NCBI GenBank assembly: GCA_000320545.1
Contig: ADNK01000515.1
Coordinates: 1-62,091 of the forward strand
DNA from: Bigelowiella natans CCMP2755
Lineage: Eukaryota; Cercozoa; Chlorarachniophyceae
Reading direction: 5' to 3'
DNA length: 62,091 nucleotides
In this document: piece after piece, positions 57,790 to 62,091 of the stretch
Numbering within the stretch: the stretch's first letter is position 1
Layout of the letters: each line of letters starts with the position of its first letter
The notes under the pieces: model-generated
Told to the model about the DNA's origin: nothing
Databases searched by the model: none
Seen by the model: only the letters and a program-made list of their open reading frames with translations
Program-made: the position numbers and the translations under genes

Positions 57790-58298
57790 TTGTAGCTTGC
57801 ATATTGCACAGCGATAATAGGATTTGCTAATTTCTCTTTTCCATGTGTGTGTGCACCGCTGGGGTTAGATGTGTACAGCACATTCATTGACACGCAACGC
57901 TAGCGATGGACTGCACGTGTAATTGGCATGTATGCGGTTCATGATGACATACTTATATTTCGAATTACGCTTATTGCTTACCGCCACGCCCAACCAGCAG
58001 TTTATATGTTAGGTTAGCGGTATCGCTGCACGACGACAGATAGCTAAGCAGTAGCACATCGTGTCTGAACTTAACTATTTCGGCAGTTGCAATCACAGTT
58101 ATGCAGCGTGTCATGCCGATACAGGCCGTACTTACGATTTCCAGTCATGTACCCATTGGCTAGTTGTCTACACGGCAATGATTTACAACTTTTTCACAGA
58201 TAAGTAAGCTTAGGTTAACAGCACCAGTATTCAAGATAACTCAATCTAGTGTTATTTCCCCAGAGGTTACTTTTAAATATGTAACCTCGTAAACTGTC

Positions 58299-59702
58299 TT
58301 ATGTCAAAGGAATCGCAACCTCTCCATCTTCACCAAATGCTTTATTATGAAGAAGGATTCCAAATAGAATTACAACAAAAATTGTGATGAGTCCTGATGT
58401 TTTGGATTCTAGGTGACGAAGAGTTTTTATTATGTGCTGTATCTTTGTCTCAATGTCTTGAAACATGTCAGAGGCTCCTTCCATTTTATCTGGAAAGTCA
58501 ACATTCTTCCTGCTAGATTGTGGATGCACTTTTCTTAAACTTTTCTTTTCCGAGGAGACCGGGCTCGGTTGGGTCGGGATCATTAGAGGTGAGGGCTTAT
58601 TATTTTCTTTAGGTCCTGAAGTCTGTGAGGGAGTCTTTTGTTTTCTTGCTTTGTTAAATTCCGAACTTAACCTTTTTGGTCGTGGGCTGGACCCCGGAGA
58701 TGCTCTGTTATGCTTTGGAGAAGTTCTCTTCCCACCAGAAGCTGACATTCTGTTCTTCACCGGAGTATATTTTCTCAATTGGTCGGGGGATGTATTAGAC
58801 CGTGCTACTTTCTGCATATTTTCTATTTTTTTCGGCGATAACCTAAAAAAAATAGGGGTGGTATACTTTTCTATTCTCTTTACGATCCAATTTACCAATT
58901 CCTCTGGCTTTTGGTTAGAGCTGAGCGTCTGTATGAGAAAGGTAATGACCGAGAGGAGACCTTTCTGATTGATCACTTTTGACTCGAAAAGGAGAACATT
59001 TCCAATCTTGAACCACTTTTCAATTTTGCCTACGTTCTCATCCAACATTGATTTACCCGTACCAGCAGTGGGCAACGATTCAGTATTTTGATATTCTTTT
59101 ACAGTTTCGTCGCATTTTGCTATGACTTTAATACCCAAAGAATCCAGTTTATGTCTATCTCTTAGCAAGGATGGGGTCCCGACAAAAAACTTTTTATTTG
59201 TGTTCTCATCGCACCATATGACATTTGGATAGGGCCACTTTGATGAACTATCGAACTTGAATTTGAAGACCTCCCTGCCGAATTGTTTTACAAATTCCGC
59301 ATGGTCGACAAGTACTACCTTTTCTTCCTTCGGTATTTCATTATTTGCAATATCCAAATAACGTTTTTTCCCACCACTATGATAAATGAAGAGGTACAGA
59401 CAGTAACGCTGAGATTGGTTTTTAGCATTAGTGTACTCCTTTTTGATTCTTTTGATCTTAGCTTTAAACTTTTTCAAATCGGGGACAGATTCTGCACATT
59501 CTAGACATAGTTCAGCATCTATGGTATCTCGGATATCTAGTATCTCTATTTTTATTTTATATTCGGTGGAACTAGGTGAACTTCGAGGCGAAGTGCCTGC
59601 CTTCCCCCCTGAAGGAACGTAGAGCCCCAAAGCGTTGAAGAGAAGCAAGGCAGCGTCCCTCTTTTCCCTACTTGACGATATCTGAGAAGAAGAGAGATAC
59701 AT
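58299..59702 (-). CDS. Tail-anchored protein with degenerate rhodanese/phosphatase-like region, single exon
   Basis: 467 residues. The N-terminal half is charged, with KRIKKEYTNAKNQSQRYCLY and VVLVDHAEFVKQFGREVFKF, the latter loosely rhodanese-like. Residues about 165-285 follow the order of a dual-specificity phosphatase: PNVIWCDENTNKKFFVGTPS, LDSLGIKVIAKCDETV, then NVLLFESKVINQKGLLSVI where HCx5R would be. No catalytic Cys/Arg pair. Residues 300-420 are Ser/Pro/Lys-rich and probably disordered. The tail has a helix SGLITIFVVILFGILLHNKAF, so it should be C-terminally membrane-anchored. The layout echoes the protein at 28535-31923, but the resemblance is by eye and weak. An upstream exon cannot be excluded. 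Confidence 0.6.
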   Translation of the reverse strand: MYLSSSQISSSREKRDAALLLFNALGLYVPSGGKAGTSPRSSPSSTEYKIKIEILDIRDTIDAELCLECAESVPDLKKFKAKIKRIKKEYTNAKNQSQRYCLYLFIYHSGGKKRYLDIANNEIPKEEKVVLVDHAEFVKQFGREVFKFKFDSSSKWPYPNVIWCDENTNKKFFVGTPSLLRDRHKLDSLGIKVIAKCDETVKEYQNTESLPTAGTGKSMLDENVGKIEKWFKIGNVLLFESKVINQKGLLSVITFLIQTLSSNQKPEELVNWIVKRIEKYTTPIFFRLSPKKIENMQKVARSNTSPDQLRKYTPVKNRMSASGGKRTSPKHNRASPGSSPRPKRLSSEFNKARKQKTPSQTSGPKENNKPSPLMIPTQPSPVSSEKKSLRKVHPQSSRKNVDFPDKMEGASDMFQDIETKIQHIIKTLRHLESKTSGLITIFVVILFGILLHNKAFGEDGEVAIPLT

Positions 59703-60129
59703 GCTTCAGAACTCAGTGGGAAGCGGGAAAGTAAATACCTCAAGGTAATTTTAATTAATTTTCAAAGATGTTACCGAATGCCGTCGTTTGATGTGTGCTG
59801 GAGAAATTGTGCCACTCATCTCACTTCTGCAGATATTGGTCCCAAGCTATGTCCTTCAAGTAAATCTGATGAATGAATGAACGAATGACGTGGTTCCAAT
59901 GGTGCAGCTGATGGCGTTCTCCTCCCGTATAGATCTAGATCTACGTCTTTGCTTGTTGAGTGTTGCACTCATTCTCACAGCCGACTTTGTCGGTTACCGC
60001 AGCAGTTATTGCTGTCGTAAGCCTGCAGCGTGGGAGAGAGAGAGAGAGAGAGAAGCAGAGCAGCAACAAACTTCTGACAAATTTTACAACACATTACCTG
60101 TCCTACGACAACCAAAGAGATCGTGATCG
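59703..60129. other. Spacer
   Basis: A (GA)n tract at about 60035-60052. Both strands have short open frames without motifs. Nothing assigned. Confidence 0.45.
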
Positions 60130-60483
60130 ATGATTGCCTGCGGTTGTCGTAAGATCCACTTTTGGATTGAAAAAGGAGGAGAAACTCCCGATATGACCTG
60201 CACTGCCTGTCAGTGACGGGTAGTTTTGCAGCGATACCCCGCTCCTCCCTTGCTCTACTCCAACTATACTCTACCCGATTATTACGAAGAAATTGTGTCT
60301 GAACACCCTCCGGAACCACACGCACCAGCTCTCTCCCTCGCAATTAGCAGACTGCGCGGAGCGGTGGTACCGGATTCGCATTCGAATTTTATGTTACGGC
60401 ATGAAAAATGTTGCAAATCTTGTAAATTTCCCCTGGTTTTCGGCAAATCCTCGAATCTCGGCCTGCTCACCTATCAGCCCTGA
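60130..60483 (+). CDS. Possible small Cys-rich protein interrupted by an in-frame TGA
   Basis: From ATG 60130 the frame reads MIACGCRKIHFWIEKGGE then MTCTACQ, meets TGA at 60214-60216, and continues in the same frame with RYPAPPLLYSNYTLPDYYEE and EKCCKSCKFPLVFG to TGA at 60481-60483. Paired Cys (CxC, CxxC, CCxxC) suggest a zinc ribbon. The TGA may mark the end of a very short ORF, an error, an intron, or recoding. Weak call. Confidence 0.28.
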
Positions 60484-60630
60484 TTGCTCGGCCGTGACCA
60501 AGAAGCACCTTTAAGGCTTCGAACGCGAACAAAACTTCGGTTATAGCGTGGGTGCAACCAATTCGTAAAGGAGAGAAACAGGAGGCCGAAGCGGACTATC
60601 AGGCCGGACGTAGGCAACAACTTCAAGAAG

Positions 60631-61129
60631 ATGTCTTCAACCAGTGCAAAAAACACGTCAGGAGCCACTGGTGACGTTGTGGGTTCTGGCAATAAGTCCA
60701 ACGCAGCCAACACCGATCAAAAGGATGCAGGCATTAATATGCCTCGTATCGTACTCAGTGTGGAAAATCCTCTGGGCAAGGCTGTCCTCATCGACGTAAT
60801 CAATGCTTGAGCAGAATTTTTAACATTTGCATATACTTACGGCGTGCGTGTTATGTTCACCCACATGACTGTGTTGCTACTACTGTCTTGATCTTTCTCA
60901 GGCCACTCCAACCGACTGCCTCATGGATATCCGTCAGTATCTGCTTGAGACTCCAGAGTCGTGCTACTTTACCTGCTATCAGCTGGTCCATGAAGGCAAG
61001 GTCATAAATGACTACGCCGAGCTCTCAGAGTACCCGGAGCTCAAAGAGGATAAGGCAAACACGATCAAGATGGTTCCAGGTTGGTTGTGGACAAATGTGC
61101 GAGCAAAGATGAAGTGTTGGGAGATAGAG

Positions 61130-61171
<42 letters not shown>

Positions 61172-61577
61172 GGCCCCATAATATTAGCCGCCTCAATCTT
61201 CAACTCTTTTCTGACAATCACAAATCTGCAACATTCCGCAGGATTTTATGACGAACCTGCAGCCCGGGTGCATGTTCGTCGGCTCCGTGAAATCATCGTG
61301 AATCCTCCCGTGCACATAACGCAGAAGCAGCACCCTTACGTCTCTGATGAGGCCAGTACGTCAGGTGGGAGGTCGCAGGGTAATAAGGGTGGAAAAAAGT
61401 CATCAAATTCCAACAGCAACGGTGCAGCTGGCCGCAAAAAGGACAAAGAGACGCCCATCGGAGAGATTGACTTAACTCAATTTTCAAAGGAGGAGAGGAA
61501 GGAGAAGGTACCGGAGGTGGTAAGGAATATTACATTCTCGGCTTGGAATCCTCCACCTGGAAATAGGAGGCTGAGAG
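60631..61577 (+). CDS. CLU-family protein (clustered mitochondria homologue), N-terminal exons only
   Basis: CLU proteins bind mRNAs of nuclear-encoded mitochondrial proteins and keep mitochondria evenly distributed; eIF3 association is reported in yeast. Exon 1 (60631-60795) has a Ser/Asn-rich start then LSVENPLGKAVLID. Exon 2 (60902-61079) gives DCLMDIRQYLLETPESCYF, YQLVHEGKVINDYAEL and KANTIKMVP, matching the CLU N-terminal ubiquitin-like region. Exon 3 (61241-61577) gives YDEPAARVHVRRLREIIVNP, a Ser/Asn/Lys insert, then FSAWNPPPGNRRLRG, the conserved block before GDL.YL of the family. The donor at 61578 is GTAGTA. The next exon is not visible; a retrotransposon fragment begins 138 bp further on. 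Confidence 0.85.
61137..61170. repeat. (CA)n microsatellite in a CLU intron
   Basis: CA tract in the intron between exons 2 and 3 of the CLU gene. Confidence 0.9.
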
Positions 61578-61680
61578 GTAGTATTAGCAGCTGCAATTAC
61601 GATGATGGCGAGCAATGAGGAGGGAATAGTGTACGCACGAACGTTTCTTCTTGATATTTAGGGCATATTTATCTTATCTT

Positions 61681-61714
61681 TTCTCCTCCTCCTCCTCCTC
61701 CTCCTCCTCCTCCT
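61681..61714. repeat. (TCC)n tract at the retroelement fragment border
   Basis: Trinucleotide tract that ends where similarity to the retrotransposon begins. Confidence 0.85.
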
Positions 61715-61715
61715 A

Positions 61716-62091
61716 ATGACGAAGACGCTAACAGGACTATCAGAGTTGTTCTGACCCCCGTTCAAGTTAAAGACAGCTACGGAGACTACCAGAAACTACC
61801 TGCCCTTTGGGATAGTGGCAGGATGCCCAAGTCCCTCATAAGCCTGAGCACAGGAAGATGGTTACGACTATTGGAGCAAGTGACTAAGAAAGAACGTAAA
61901 TATGCTCAAGCATACGGAATGCTCTTCCATGAAGAGCGTCGGTGAGCTACATGCTAAACTACAGATATCTGGCAGCGACGCGGAGACCCCAATCACGACC
62001 CGACTAGCCATGACTTTATGCATGTAACTACTCTCGCACAGGATGACCTAAAAAAAATTAGCGGGATCATATCATTTCTACAATGCAAAGA
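61716..62091 (+). pseudogene. Degraded Ty3/gypsy Pol fragment (protease region), runs off the window
   Basis: The plus strand reads DEDANRTIRVV, VKDSYGDYQKLPALWDSGRM and QVTKKERKYAQAYG, then shifts frame and meets stops. It parallels the protease region of the element at 19914-24887 (its KDSYGDYKKLPALWDSGSM and QVTKKERKYAQADG). It is a diverged relic on the strand opposite to the intact element. No LTR in view. Confidence 0.88.

Larger units (their letters stand above)
57474..58298. other. Spacer between convergent genes
   Basis: No gene seen. It holds two copies of the dispersed repeat in opposite orientation (57621-57660 and 57741-57789). Confidence 0.6.

Noticed and set aside
1-62091. CRISPR array, bacterial operon or tRNA/rRNA genes
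   Set aside because: The many short repeats are microsatellites without unique spacers; no cloverleaf or rRNA sequence was recognised and the genes are intron-split.

Overview
The window is eukaryotic nuclear DNA. Most genes are split by spliceosomal introns (GT-AG, one apparent GC-AG), the products are typically eukaryotic (formin, ARF GTPase, Snf2 helicase, presenilin, CLU), and introns and spacers are full of simple repeats. An AP2-domain protein, a ketopantoate reductase, a betaine-type methyltransferase and a ciliary-type protein point to a flagellated microalga or related protist. The species cannot be fixed from the sequence.

Layout. 1-5240 (minus): the 3'-truncated end of a formin gene, then a small GPG-motif protein resembling ciliary microtubule-associated proteins. 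6079-13737 (plus): a ketopantoate-reductase-like gene runs, with no stop found between them, into a sarcosine/dimethylglycine-type N-methyltransferase. 13738-19536: a long spacer, an AP2+UBA protein (minus), an unrecognised small gene (plus) and a single-exon PDZ+C2HC protein (plus). 19537-25252 (minus): a complete 5.7-kb Ty3/gypsy LTR retrotransposon with identical 326-bp LTRs and a 4-bp target duplication. 25253-28534: a 60-bp perfect foldback repeat and an intronless ARF gene.

28535-36877: a 1022-residue tail-anchored protein of degenerate dual-specificity-phosphatase and rhodanese units (minus), and a 1264-residue coiled-coil protein ending in ten copies of a Cys repeat I cannot match to a known family (plus). 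37268-43756 (minus): an ATRX/RAD54L2-like Snf2 helicase with many small exons. 44317-47544 (plus): a multi-pass membrane protein with a PqiA-like part. 48167-49354 (minus): a short-chain dehydrogenase whose reconstructed exons lack the catalytic Tyr. 49774-51162 (plus): presenilin. 52191-55725 (minus): an ankyrin-repeat protein. 56042-57473 (plus): a membrane-anchored 2-oxoglutarate-oxygenase-like protein. 58299-59702 (minus): a second tail-anchored phosphatase-like protein. 60631 onward (plus): the start of a CLU-family gene, with a degraded piece of the same retrotransposon family 138 bp past its last visible exon and running off the window.

No shared pathway joins these genes; they alternate in strand as in an ordinary nuclear chromosome. 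The most unusual items are the ten-copy Cys-repeat protein, the pseudophosphatase/rhodanese protein, the AP2-UBA and reductase-methyltransferase combinations, the excess of introns whose acceptor is AG|GT, and a dispersed repeat of about 45 bp in three spacers. Exon borders were read by eye from frame continuity and splice dinucleotides.
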